Positions 1-7,811 of a stretch of DNA of 64,000 nt are shown one piece after another (within the stretch, counting starts at the first letter, position 1; each line of letters starts with the position of its first letter). The notes under the pieces are model-generated. The model ran no database searches and was not told the DNA's origin. It saw only the letters and a list, made by a program, of their open reading frames with translations. A program made the position numbers and the translations under genes. This DNA is from Alkalicoccus luteus (GTDB taxonomy: Bacteria > Bacillota > Bacilli > Bacillales > Salisediminibacteriaceae), in assembly GCF_012034335.1 (NCBI RefSeq), contig NZ_JAATHJ010000004.1:1-64000 (forward strand), written 5' to 3'.

Positions 1-84
1 CCTGGTGGTGTTGGTTTTGTCGCTTACACACAGGTTCGGCGATTTTTTTCTGTTTCCTTCTATAAATTTTTTCTACACATAAAA

Positions 85-129
85 AAGGGGCTGTCCCGTC
101 GATAATATCGACTTATGGGACAGCCCCTT
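85..129. terminator. 13-bp perfect hairpin, probable terminator
   Basis: A perfect 13-bp stem (arms 85-97 and 117-129, GGGGCTGTCCC core) encloses a 19-nt loop. Read on the minus strand it is followed by a run of six T, so it looks like a terminator for a leftward transcript. The rightward T-tail is weaker. The 1-84 stretch shows no coding sequence, so whose terminator it is cannot be decided from this window. Confidence 0.65.
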
Positions 130-217
130 CTGTTTGATCGCAATTCGTTTTCGGAAATGGGCGATCGTTTATGTTGCAGGGGGAGAAGCTGCGACATGAG
201 GACATCTGAATCCTGTA

Positions 218-246
218 TTGACGGACCGGGTCTGTTTCCCTATAAT
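218..246 (+). promoter_or_regulatory. SigA-type promoter of the YitT-family gene
   Basis: A -35 box TTGACG (218-223), a 17-nt spacer and a perfect -10 TATAAT (241-246) precede the gene. Transcription should begin near 253. This helps to decide the start codon: the upstream in-frame TTG at 218 is the -35 box itself, so it cannot be the translation start. Confidence 0.75.
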
Positions 247-286
247 GCAGAGAGCTGTTTACTCTGCGGACGAAAGGAGCCTGCTG

Positions 287-1108
287 TTGAACTATTTTGT
301 AAAACTTGCCATTATTGTTGCGGCTTCCATCCTGCTGGGATTTGCCTTCAACGTATTTTTACTGCCGCATGAAGTGCTGACAGGAGGAGTAACGGGTGTG
401 GCCATGATCTTTGGTCTCATGACACCCGTAAATACGGGATTCTGGATTATTATCCTGAACATCCCGATTGTCATTTTGGGCTGGATGAAACTCGGAAAAG
501 AGTTTATTATAAACAGTATTATCTCTGTCGCGGTCACATCGGTTTCGATGCTGTATATCCCGATCGTACAGATCACCGAAGACGCGCTGCTTTCCTCCGT
601 GTGGGGCGGCGTTCTGACAGGTGTGGGCATCGGCTTGATTATCCGCTACTACAGTTCAACTGGTGGTTTTGACGTAGTCGGGATCCTGCTGATTAAAAAG
701 TGGGACATTCCGCTCGGAGGGCTGATCTTTGCACTGAACTCCGGTGTCGTTGTCCTCTCCGGCTTTTTCTTCGGCTGGGAGCTGGCGCTTTACACGATGC
801 TGTCGATTTATATTACCGGTATCGTGATTGACCGGATCCATACGCGCCATGTCAAACTCAATCTGATGGTTGTAACGAGTCACGGAGAAGAACTGCGCCG
901 CGCCCTGCTGGAGAATCTCGTCAGAGGAATCACCGTGATCGACGGCCAGGGAGCGTATTCCCGAGAAGAGAAGAAAGTGCTGTATACGGTCATTACGCGC
1001 TATGAGCTGGAAATCATCCGAAATGTACTGAAAGAGATCGATCCGGATGCGTTTGTCAGCATCAGTCAGTCGATGCAGGTCATGGGGAATTTCAGAAAAG
1101 ACGATTAG
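287..1108 (+). CDS. YitT family membrane protein (DUF161/DUF2179)
   Basis: The product is about 273 residues, close to the usual YitT-family length. The N-terminal two thirds is hydrophobic, with about five or six membrane segments and the family's early FNVFLLPHEVLTGGVTGVAM stretch, where small residues line the first helix pair. The C-terminal 80 residues are soluble and match DUF2179 in style (VVTSHGEELRRALL, RGITVIDGQGAYS, DPDAFVSISQSMQVMG). The family is widespread in Bacillales; its substrate is unknown. I chose the TTG start at 287 because AAAGGAG (273-279) lies 7 nt upstream and the promoter lies just before it. In B. subtilis the equivalent place next to ysgA holds the spore protein gene sspI, which is not found here. 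Confidence 0.9.
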   Translation: MNYFVKLAIIVAASILLGFAFNVFLLPHEVLTGGVTGVAMIFGLMTPVNTGFWIIILNIPIVILGWMKLGKEFIINSIISVAVTSVSMLYIPIVQITEDALLSSVWGGVLTGVGIGLIIRYYSSTGGFDVVGILLIKKWDIPLGGLIFALNSGVVVLSGFFFGWELALYTMLSIYITGIVIDRIHTRHVKLNLMVVTSHGEELRRALLENLVRGITVIDGQGAYSREEKKVLYTVITRYELEIIRNVLKEIDPDAFVSISQSMQVMGNFRKDD

Positions 1109-1147
1109 ACCGGCAGCAAAGCCGGCATACAAGAGGGGGGAGTACCG

Positions 1148-1903
1148 GTGGAAGCTATCTCATCGGTTCAGAATCCACGAATTAAAGCATGGAAAAAACT
1201 GCAGAAGAAACGGGAGCGGGACCGTTCCGACCTCTTCCTCGTTGAGGGTGAGCATCTTGTTGAAGAGGCGCTGAAAGCTTCTGTAAAAGTAAAAGTGATC
1301 ATCATCCGCGAAGACCGGGACATTCCTAAACGCTGGCTTGTAGAAGACGTGGAGCTCGTTTACGTAACGGAGCGGGTGATGGCAGAGCTCGCCGAAACGG
1401 AAACACCTCAGGGAATGATTGCGGTCTGTGAAAAGCCGGCCGCAGAAAACATTTTATTTGAATCCGGACGGTACTTGCTGCTCGACCGGATTCAGGACCC
1501 GGGCAACCTTGGCAGCATGCTCCGCACGGCAGAAGCTGCCGGGCTTGAGGGCGTTATTTTCGGTGAAGGCTGCGCGGATCCGTTTAACGGAAAGGTCGTG
1601 CGCTCCACGCAGGGAGCGATCTTTTACATTGATGTGCAGCAGATGGATCTGCACGATGCGGTGGACCGCTGCCGGGAAAACGGCGTACCCGTTTTTGGAA
1701 CGAGCTTAAACGGCAGCACCTTTTCAGCGATTGAGCCGCAGGAATCATTTGCCCTGCTTATGGGAAATGAAGGGGCCGGGGTGGAACCGGGCCTTCTGGA
1801 GAAAACGGATCAGAATCTGTATATCCCGATTTATGGCGAGGCAGAGTCCCTGAACGTCGGGGCGGCAGCCGGTATTTTAATCTACCATCTGCGCGGAGAT
1901 TAA
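1148..1903 (+). CDS. ysgA: TrmH/SpoU-family RNA 2'-O-methyltransferase (YsgA type)
   Basis: The 251-residue protein has the SpoU layout: an N-terminal substrate-binding domain (ISSVQNPRIKAWKKLQKKRERD, LFLVEGEHLVEEAL) and a C-terminal SPOUT knot. The knot motifs are visible: LLLDRIQDPGNLGSMLRTAEAAG (motif 1), ALLMGNEGAGV (motif 2) and IPIYGEAESLNVGAAAGILIY (motif 3), which form the SAM-binding trefoil knot. The family methylates ribose 2'-OH groups in rRNA. Its position just upstream of pheST is the same as ysgA in B. subtilis. The GTG start at 1148 is preceded by a G-rich Shine-Dalgarno (GAGGGGGGAG). Confidence 0.92.
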   Translation: MEAISSVQNPRIKAWKKLQKKRERDRSDLFLVEGEHLVEEALKASVKVKVIIIREDRDIPKRWLVEDVELVYVTERVMAELAETETPQGMIAVCEKPAAENILFESGRYLLLDRIQDPGNLGSMLRTAEAAGLEGVIFGEGCADPFNGKVVRSTQGAIFYIDVQQMDLHDAVDRCRENGVPVFGTSLNGSTFSAIEPQESFALLMGNEGAGVEPGLLEKTDQNLYIPIYGEAESLNVGAAAGILIYHLRGD

Positions 1904-1910
1904 AAAGCGA

Positions 1911-1939
1911 TTGAAAAGCGTCCGCGATCCTTATATAAT
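1911..1939 (+). promoter_or_regulatory. SigA-type promoter of the pheST T-box transcript
   Basis: TTGAAA (1911-1916), a 17-nt spacer and TATAAT (1934-1939) lie just after the ysgA stop codon. Transcription should start near 1946, which gives the pheST operon its own start at the head of the T-box leader. Confidence 0.8.
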
Positions 1940-1945
1940 GAACAT

Positions 1946-2217
1946 CAGATCGACTTATAGAGCGCGATGATGGAACGTAGTAAACGGATCTTTCTTTTTG
2001 CCAGGGAGACTGTGCCCGAGACTGCAAGCACAGTTCAAAAAGAACCGTTGAATTCACTCCTGAGCAGGTGCCGGAGTAAGCTGATCAGCTGAAAAGGCAG
2101 CCCGGAAGGAAGACCGTTATCTTCCTGTTTGAGAGAACAGAAGCGCCTGCTTCTGTTAACTAGGGTGGTACCGCGAAGTCTTTTCGTCCCTCGGTCCGGG
2201 GCGGGAAGGCTTTTTTT
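1946..2217 (+). promoter_or_regulatory. T-box leader of pheST, phenylalanine specific
   Basis: The canonical T-box sequence AGGGTGGTACCGCG is at 2162-2175. Stem I features precede it, including an AGTA loop-E motif near 1978 and the distal TTTGCCAGGGAG near 1997. The specifier, aligned by the conserved GAA-XXX-ACTCC pattern, is TTC at 2053-2055, a Phe codon. A terminator helix follows (2178-2190 with about 2199-2210, several G-U pairs) ending in seven T. Uncharged tRNA-Phe should pair with the UGGU of the T-box and favour the antiterminator, switching on pheST when phenylalanyl-tRNA is scarce. Confidence 0.95.
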
Positions 2218-2278
2218 CGTGGAAGGACCGGCGGCAGAACAGGTGACTTGGTTTATATTTGAAGGAGGTAATGACAGC

Positions 2279-3313
2279 ATGCTGGAACGTCTGCAGGAAC
2301 TGCACGATGAAGCAGTAGTAAAAGTAGCAGAAGCACAGGATCTTGATTCCCTGCAGCAGGTACGGATATCCTACCTCGGGAAAAAGGGACCGATTACAGA
2401 AGTGATGAAAGGAATGGGCAAGCTCTCCAATGAAGAGCGGCCGGTTGTCGGCGCAAAAGCCAACGAAGTGCGTCAATCGGTTCAAAAGCTGATCGAGGAA
2501 AAGGAGCGCACGCTGCAGCAGGCAGCAGTTCAAAAGCAGCTTGCAGAAGAAAGCATCGACGTAACGCTTCCCGGCCGTCCGGTAGCACGAGGGGCCCGTC
2601 ATCCGCTGACATCGGTCGTGGAAACGATTGAAGACATTTTCACGGGCATGGGCTTCCAGGTGGCAGAAGGTCCGGAAGTGGAAACCGATTATTATAATTT
2701 TGAATCACTGAACCTGCCGAAGCACCATCCGGCACGGGACATGCAGGATACGTTTTTCGTAACACCTGACCTGCTGCTGAGAACGCAGACGTCCCCGGTT
2801 CAGACGAGGACGATGGAGAAGCATGAAGGGAAGGGGCCTGTTAAAATCATCTGCCCTGGTAAGGTGTACCGCCGTGATGAAGATGACGCGACACACTCCC
2901 ATCAGTTCATGCAGATTGAAGGCCTTGTCGTCGATAAAGGTATTCGCATGAGTGATCTGAAAGGCATGTTTGAAGCGTTCGTAAAAAGCTACTTTGGAGA
3001 AGACCGGAAAATGCGGCTTCGTCCAAGCTTCTTTCCATTCACAGAGCCGTCTGCTGAACTGGATGTTTCCTGTGCGATGTGCGGCGGAGAAGGCTGCAGA
3101 ACGTGCAAGGGCACCGGCTGGATTGAAGTTCTGGGATCCGGTATGGTGCATCCGAACGTACTGAAAATGGGCGGATTCGATCCGGAGGTGTATTCCGGAT
3201 TTGCTTTTGGCATGGGCGTTGAACGTTTTGCCATGCTGAAATACGGCATTGACGACATTCGTCATTTCTATACGAATGATACCCGATTTTTGGAACAGTT
3301 TATCAGAGAGTAG
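2279..3313 (+). CDS. pheS: Phenylalanine--tRNA ligase alpha subunit
   Basis: The 344-residue protein is the catalytic subunit of the alpha2-beta2 phenylalanyl-tRNA synthetase, charging tRNA-Phe in the cytoplasm. It has an N-terminal coiled coil (about 1-90) followed by the class II catalytic core. Motif 2 appears as [27 protein letters not shown] and motif 3 as [23 protein letters not shown] Cys-rich [17 protein letters not shown] segment is typical of bacterial PheS. The ATG at 2279 has GAAGGAGG at 2261-2268. Reading further upstream would run through the T-box terminator, so the longer frame is not used. It forms an operon with pheT 21 nt downstream. Confidence 0.98.
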   Translation: MLERLQELHDEAVVKVAEAQDLDSLQQVRISYLGKKGPITEVMKGMGKLSNEERPVVGAKANEVRQSVQKLIEEKERTLQQAAVQKQLAEESIDVTLPGRPVARGARHPLTSVVETIEDIFTGMGFQVAEGPEVETDYYNFESLNLPKHHPARDMQDTFFVTPDLLLRTQTSPVQTRTMEKHEGKGPVKIICPGKVYRRDEDDATHSHQFMQIEGLVVDKGIRMSDLKGMFEAFVKSYFGEDRKMRLRPSFFPFTEPSAELDVSCAMCGGEGCRTCKGTGWIEVLGSGMVHPNVLKMGGFDPEVYSGFAFGMGVERFAMLKYGIDDIRHFYTNDTRFLEQFIRE

Positions 3314-3334
3314 AAAACGGAAGGAGGAAGCAGC

Positions 3335-5752
3335 GTGCTTTTATCATATAAATGGCTGAGTGAATATGTAGATTTATCCGGAATCACGCCGGAAAAACTG
3401 GCTGAGGAGCTGACTCTCCACGGGGTGGAGGTAGACGCAGTCCAGGAGCTTGGAGCAGGTATTACAAACCTTGTTGTCGGTAGAGTTGTCTCCTGCGAGC
3501 AGCATCCTGATGCAGATAAGCTGAAGGTCTGCCAGGTCGATGTCGGAGAAGAAGAGTCCGTGCAGATCGTATGCGGGGCTCCGAACGTAGCGGAAGGGCA
3601 GTCAGTTGCCGTTGCCCGCGTCGGCGGCAGGCTTCCCGGGGGCATGAAAATCAAGCGTGCCAAGCTGAGAGGACAGGTTTCAGAAGGGATGATTTGTTCC
3701 CTGCAGGAGCTTGGCTTCGAAGGAAAGGTCGTTCCGAAAAAATACAGTGAAGGCATTTTCGTTTTTCCGGAGGAAGTCGTGCCGGGAACCGACGCAAAGG
3801 AGCCGCTCGGACTGGATGATACGGTGCTGGAGCTTGATCTGACACCGAACCGTTCTGACTGCCTGAGCTATCTGGGGGCTGCTTATGAAGCTGCGGCTGT
3901 TCTTAACCGGGACGTGTATATGCCGGAGCCAAGAATCGTTCCTGCAAAAGACCGGACGGAAGAATTCGTGAAGGTTAAGGTACAAGCAGATGAGTGGAAC
4001 CCGTACTACGGTGCAACGATGATCCGCGGCGTCCAGGTGAGTGAATCACCGCTCTGGCTGCAGACAGCGCTCATGGCAAGCGGCGTCCGTCCGTTGAACA
4101 ACGTTGTCGATATCACGAACTACGTGCTGCTTGAATACGGTCAGCCGCTGCATGCGTTTGACTTTGACCGGTTCGGATCCGACGAAGTGGTCGTCCGCCG
4201 CGCGGAGCAGGATGAAAAAATGACGACGCTTGACGGTGAGGAGCGTACACTGAGTGCCGAGCACCTTGTGATCACGAACGGCATCCGGCCGACTGCGCTC
4301 GCGGGCGTCATGGGCGGAGCAGACTCCGAGGTGGAATCAGCCTCCGAAAACCTGCTTTTGGAATCGGCATACTTTAAGCCGGAAACTGTCCGTAAAGCGC
4401 AAAAAGACCTTGGCATCCGCAGTGATTCCAGCATCCGTTTTGAAAAAGGGGTTGATCCAAACCGCGTGGCTTCAGCTGGTGAGCGAGCGGCATCGCTGAT
4501 CCAGCAGCTGGCCGGCGGGGTCGTGTTAGCCGACCCGGTCGAGCATGATACGCTGAACCGCGATGAGCTGAAACTGGATGTGGAAGCAGACCGTATCAAT
4601 GCGTCACTCGGAACCGACATGTCGGCGGCCGACATGTCGGCTGTGCTGGAACGTCTTCGATTTGGGGTGAAGGAAAAGAAGGGAACGCTTCATGTGACGG
4701 TGCCGACACGCAGGCAGGACATTTCGATCGAGCCTGACATCGTGGAAGAAGTCGCGCGTCTCTACGGGTATGATCACATCCCGGTGACGCTTCCGAATAC
4801 GCCGTCTACGAAAGGCGGTCTGACTACCGCGCAAAAGCGGAAACGCCGGATCCGCCGTTTCCTGGAAGGAGCGGGCATGCACGAAGCCGTGAGCTATTCA
4901 TTAACGACGGCGCAGAAGGAAGCGCATTTCCGCAGCGAAGAGGATCCGCGCGTCTCGGTATCACTACCGATGAGCGAAGACCGGAGCAGCCTGCGCACAA
5001 CGCTGATTCCGCATCTTCTGGAAGCGCTGAGTCACAACCGCAACCGGAACCTGTATAACGTTTCGCTGTTCGAGCTTGGTTCTGTATTTCATACGGCTGA
5101 AACCGACGTAACAAAGCAGCCGGAAGAGAAGACGTATCTTGCAGGAGCGTTTACCGGAATGTGGGAAACGCATGAATGGCAGGGAGAAAAGAAGCCGGTT
5201 GACTTCTACGTCGTAAAAGGGGTAGTGGAAGGTCTGCTTGCTGAATTGAAAGCAGATGTCTCGTTTGAAAAAGCCGAGCGCCGCGGGCTGCATCCGGGGC
5301 GAACAGCTTCTGTCATTATTAATAACCGTCCGGCTGGTGTCATTGGCCAGCTTCACCCGGAAACGGCAAAGGCATTTTCGCTTGCGGAAACGTACGTGGT
5401 GGAGCTGGATCTCGATGCCCTGCTCCAGGCAGAAGAAAAGGCTGTGCGCTATCGTCCTATTCCGCGCTATCCTGCCGTCGACCGTGATATTGCGCTCGTC
5501 GTCGATCAGGCAGTGAGTGCCGCGGAACTGGAAGGAATTATTACAGAAAGCGGACAGCCGCTCCTGGATCGCGTTCATCTGTTTGATCTGTATGAAGGAG
5601 AGCATATTGCTCCCGGGAAAAAGTCGGCAGCCTTTTCACTGCGTTACCTGGACCGTGAAAAGACGCTTACCGAAGAGGACGTAGCTGCCGTGCATGGAAA
5701 AGTGCTCGACGCTCTGGAGAAAAAAGCCGGAGCACAGCTGCGCCAGCAGTAA
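3335..5752 (+). CDS. pheT: Phenylalanine--tRNA ligase beta subunit
   Basis: At 805 residues this is normal for a Bacillus PheT. The domains are in the usual order: an N-terminal tRNA-binding EMAP-like fold (about 40-155, including VGRVVSCEQHPDADKLKVCQV), the B3/B4 editing module (about 210-400) that hydrolyses mischarged Tyr-tRNA-Phe, the B5 domain, a non-catalytic class II core, and a C-terminal anticodon-binding ferredoxin-like domain (YPAVDRDIALVVD at about 710). The GTG start at 3335 has AAGGAGG 11 nt upstream. The gene follows pheS directly and ends before a strong bidirectional terminator. Confidence 0.98.
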   Translation: MLLSYKWLSEYVDLSGITPEKLAEELTLHGVEVDAVQELGAGITNLVVGRVVSCEQHPDADKLKVCQVDVGEEESVQIVCGAPNVAEGQSVAVARVGGRLPGGMKIKRAKLRGQVSEGMICSLQELGFEGKVVPKKYSEGIFVFPEEVVPGTDAKEPLGLDDTVLELDLTPNRSDCLSYLGAAYEAAAVLNRDVYMPEPRIVPAKDRTEEFVKVKVQADEWNPYYGATMIRGVQVSESPLWLQTALMASGVRPLNNVVDITNYVLLEYGQPLHAFDFDRFGSDEVVVRRAEQDEKMTTLDGEERTLSAEHLVITNGIRPTALAGVMGGADSEVESASENLLLESAYFKPETVRKAQKDLGIRSDSSIRFEKGVDPNRVASAGERAASLIQQLAGGVVLADPVEHDTLNRDELKLDVEADRINASLGTDMSAADMSAVLERLRFGVKEKKGTLHVTVPTRRQDISIEPDIVEEVARLYGYDHIPVTLPNTPSTKGGLTTAQKRKRRIRRFLEGAGMHEAVSYSLTTAQKEAHFRSEEDPRVSVSLPMSEDRSSLRTTLIPHLLEALSHNRNRNLYNVSLFELGSVFHTAETDVTKQPEEKTYLAGAFTGMWETHEWQGEKKPVDFYVVKGVVEGLLAELKADVSFEKAERRGLHPGRTASVIINNRPAGVIGQLHPETAKAFSLAETYVVELDLDALLQAEEKAVRYRPIPRYPAVDRDIALVVDQAVSAAELEGIITESGQPLLDRVHLFDLYEGEHIAPGKKSAAFSLRYLDREKTLTEEDVAAVHGKVLDALEKKAGAQLRQQ

Positions 5753-5784
5753 AGACGGACTAGACAACTATAAAAACTTGCAAA

Positions 5785-5815
5785 GAGGGCTCTCCAATGC
5801 GGAGAGCCCTCTTTT
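5785..5815. terminator. Bidirectional terminator between pheT and rnhC
   Basis: An 11-bp perfect stem (GAGGGCTCTCC at 5785-5795, complement at 5801-5811) has a 5-nt loop and a TTTT tail to the right. It sits between convergent pheT and rnhC. The A-rich left flank (AAAACTTGCAAA) gives only a weak tail on the minus strand. Confidence 0.88.
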
Positions 5816-5856
5816 CAAATCTTTAGCTTATCTATCTTTCTGCGGCAGATAAAAAA

Positions 5857-6789
5857 TTATGAACGAATGACGCGGTCCGTATTGGAGAAGTGCCATTTCA
5901 CGGACTGGCGCAGTGTTTCTTCACCGTGAAGGCGCAGGACGTCGCGGGCAGCCTGATCGACTCTCGGGCCTGCACCTTTGGGAACTGGAACACCAAGCTT
6001 TTTCGCCAGTTTGTCCATTTCCTGAAGGAACGCATAGCGTGCGAGGATGGAGCCCGCTGCGACAGCCGGGTGCATGTCTTCTGCTTTTGTTGCAAAATAG
6101 ATCGGAATCGAATCAGGCCACTGCTTGCCGCTTTGCTTTAAATAGTTAAAATAGCCTTCCGGTTTGACGAACTGATCGATAAACACACCGTCATAAGAGA
6201 TGCTGCTTTCCTGGAGCTTCCGGATCACGCCTTTGATCGCTTCGTGGTGAAGCAGTGCCTTCATCCGCCCCTGATTCATGCCCTGCTGCTGGAGCTCGTT
6301 GTATTTTTCATTTCGCAGAATCGTCAGGCTGTAGGTGCATTGCTTAAGCAGCTTTGGAGCGGTTTGACGGATTTCGGGGTCGGTAATCGTTTTTGAGTCG
6401 CGCAGGCCGAGTTCTTCTGTGTGCTGCAGCTGCTCTTTCGTTAAATGAACGGCTACGACCGTCATCGGTCCGAAATAATCTCCTGTTCCCGTTTCATCGC
6501 TGCCAATGACAGACATCGAACGAATGTCAGCCGGAGGCGCCCAGCGATGTGAGACCGGCGCCGTTTTTTTACGAACGGCTCCCGAGGAAGACCGTCCCCA
6601 TTTTGAAGCTTCCGCGTCTGCCCGCTTTCCCTGAAACAGGACTTTGCCGGATTGATAGGCGGTCACCGTACAGCCGGATGTCTTCGCCTGAAAGACAGCG
6701 CCCTGAGGCGGTGACTGAATCGAGCCGGCATAATGCTTCTCCATGCTGCGTAAAAGCTGCCGGTCTGCTTGTATGACCTGCTGTCCCAT
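5857..6789 (-). CDS. rnhC: Ribonuclease HIII
   Basis: The 310-residue protein has an N-terminal TBP-like substrate-binding domain (DUF3378, about 1-85) followed by the RNase HII-fold catalytic domain. The acidic catalytic motif GSDETGTGDYFGP is at about residue 95, and further conserved acids occur in LRDSKTITD and in YDGVFIDQF. It cleaves the RNA strand of RNA-DNA hybrids. It is transcribed opposite to its neighbours, as in B. subtilis. The ATG start at 6789 is preceded on the minus strand by AAGGGGG. A minus-strand TACAAT at about 6826-6831 could be its -10 box, with a poor -35. Confidence 0.96.
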   Translation of the reverse strand: MGQQVIQADRQLLRSMEKHYAGSIQSPPQGAVFQAKTSGCTVTAYQSGKVLFQGKRADAEASKWGRSSSGAVRKKTAPVSHRWAPPADIRSMSVIGSDETGTGDYFGPMTVVAVHLTKEQLQHTEELGLRDSKTITDPEIRQTAPKLLKQCTYSLTILRNEKYNELQQQGMNQGRMKALLHHEAIKGVIRKLQESSISYDGVFIDQFVKPEGYFNYLKQSGKQWPDSIPIYFATKAEDMHPAVAAGSILARYAFLQEMDKLAKKLGVPVPKGAGPRVDQAARDVLRLHGEETLRQSVKWHFSNTDRVIRS

Positions 6790-6864
6790 GTATGTAACCC
6801 CCTTGATTGATATACCTTTTCGATTGTACCAGAAAGGCCGGCAGTGGATTCACATGAATTTATT

Positions 6865-6893
6865 TTTCATCTGTGCCACTGTCATGTTATGAT
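6865..6893 (+). promoter_or_regulatory. Probable extended -10 promoter of zapA-cvpA
   Basis: TATGAT at 6888-6893 is preceded by TGT, an extended -10 element. The -35 candidate TTTCAT (6865-6870) is weak at 17-nt spacing. It is the best promoter in the divergent rnhC/zapA gap. Confidence 0.5.
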
Positions 6894-6931
6894 AACAGAT
6901 AGTCTATGCTGTCATGTCAGGGGGGACTATT

Positions 6932-7192
6932 GTGGAACAGGATGAGGAAAAAATCCGTACGATTGTGAAAATAGCGAATCAAACGTATACGGTTATCGGA
7001 AAGGAATCATCGGACCACGTGCGGGAAGCTTCCGAACTGGTTGATGCAAAAATGAAGCAGCTCCGCGAGTCCAATCCTTATCTGACATCGACACAGCTGG
7101 CTGTACTGGCTGCTCTTAACATCAGCAATGAATACGTATCGCTGAAGCGCCAGCAGGAGAACGAGACGAAAGACGAGGATGGGACAACATGA
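6932..7192 (+). CDS. zapA: Cell division protein ZapA
   Basis: The 86-residue protein matches ZapA, which binds FtsZ and stabilises the Z ring. The N-terminal half has the family pattern (IVKIANQTYTVIGKESSDHVREASELVDAKM) and the C-terminal half is a helix that forms the tetramer coiled coil (LAVLAALNISNEYVSLKRQQEN). I chose the GTG at 6932 because AGGGGGG (6919-6925) lies 6 nt before it. The in-frame ATG at 6914 would lack a ribosome site. It overlaps the next gene by 4 nt. Confidence 0.93.
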   Translation: MEQDEEKIRTIVKIANQTYTVIGKESSDHVREASELVDAKMKQLRESNPYLTSTQLAVLAALNISNEYVSLKRQQENETKDEDGTT

Positions 7193-7734
7193 TTCTGAGT
7201 TTATTTTTACTGCTAATGCTTGCCGTAAGCTTTTCTGTAGGATACCGGCGGGGTTTCATGCTGCAGATCGTACATATTGCAGGACTGGCAGCGGCGTTTA
7301 TCGTCGCATGGCTGTACTATGAGCCGTTTGCAGAAATGATTCAGCTGTGGATACCGTTCCCCCAGCTGCCGGCTGAAAGCTCCCTTGAACTGCTGAATGA
7401 AGCATTCGGCACTGAAAGGGTTTATTATAACGGCATTGCATTTGTGATTATTTTTATTGTCGTCAAGATCATTGCGCAGATCATCGGTTCTCTGTTTGAT
7501 TTTATTGCAAACCTGCCGATTCTGCACTTTTTCAATAACTGGCTCGGGGCTGTGCTCGGTCTGGTGGAGGGTCTGATCATCATCACGATTCTGCTTCATC
7601 TCGCTGCACTGATTCAGGTTGATTTCCTACAGGAAATTCTGCAGTCATCGTCAATTGCCCAATGGATTTTCTATTACACGCCGATCGTTTCCAATGAACT
7701 TCGCGAGCTCTGGCTCCAGGGAAGCTGGGACTGA
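7189..7734 (+). CDS. CvpA family membrane protein
   Basis: This 181-residue integral membrane protein has about four hydrophobic segments (1-40, 75-115, 125-150 and near 165). The pattern SVGYRRGFMLQIVHIAGLAAAFIVAW matches the CvpA/colicin V production family. It is the counterpart of YshB in B. subtilis and is translationally coupled to zapA by an ATGA overlap. Its function is not established; the association with zapA suggests a cell-envelope or division role. A hairpin terminator follows. Confidence 0.9.
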   Translation: MILSLFLLLMLAVSFSVGYRRGFMLQIVHIAGLAAAFIVAWLYYEPFAEMIQLWIPFPQLPAESSLELLNEAFGTERVYYNGIAFVIIFIVVKIIAQIIGSLFDFIANLPILHFFNNWLGAVLGLVEGLIIITILLHLAALIQVDFLQEILQSSSIAQWIFYYTPIVSNELRELWLQGSWD

Positions 7735-7743
7735 TAGGATGTC

Positions 7744-7792
7744 AAAAAAAGCCTGTTTTTCTGCGTTAGCGTAGGTGAAACAGGACTTTTTT
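7744..7792 (+). terminator. Terminator after cvpA
   Basis: The stem CCTGTTT (7752-7758) pairs with AAACAGG (7778-7784), with flanking AAG/CTT pairs and a run of T at 7787-7792. The loop is about 19 nt. It lies 18 nt after the stop codon. Confidence 0.75.
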
Positions 7793-7811
7793 ATGTCGGG
7801 AGGAAGAAACC

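Noticed and set aside
2129-2278. N-terminal extension of PheS
   Set aside because: The extension runs through the T-box core and terminator; the ATG at 2279 with a strong ribosome site is the real start.
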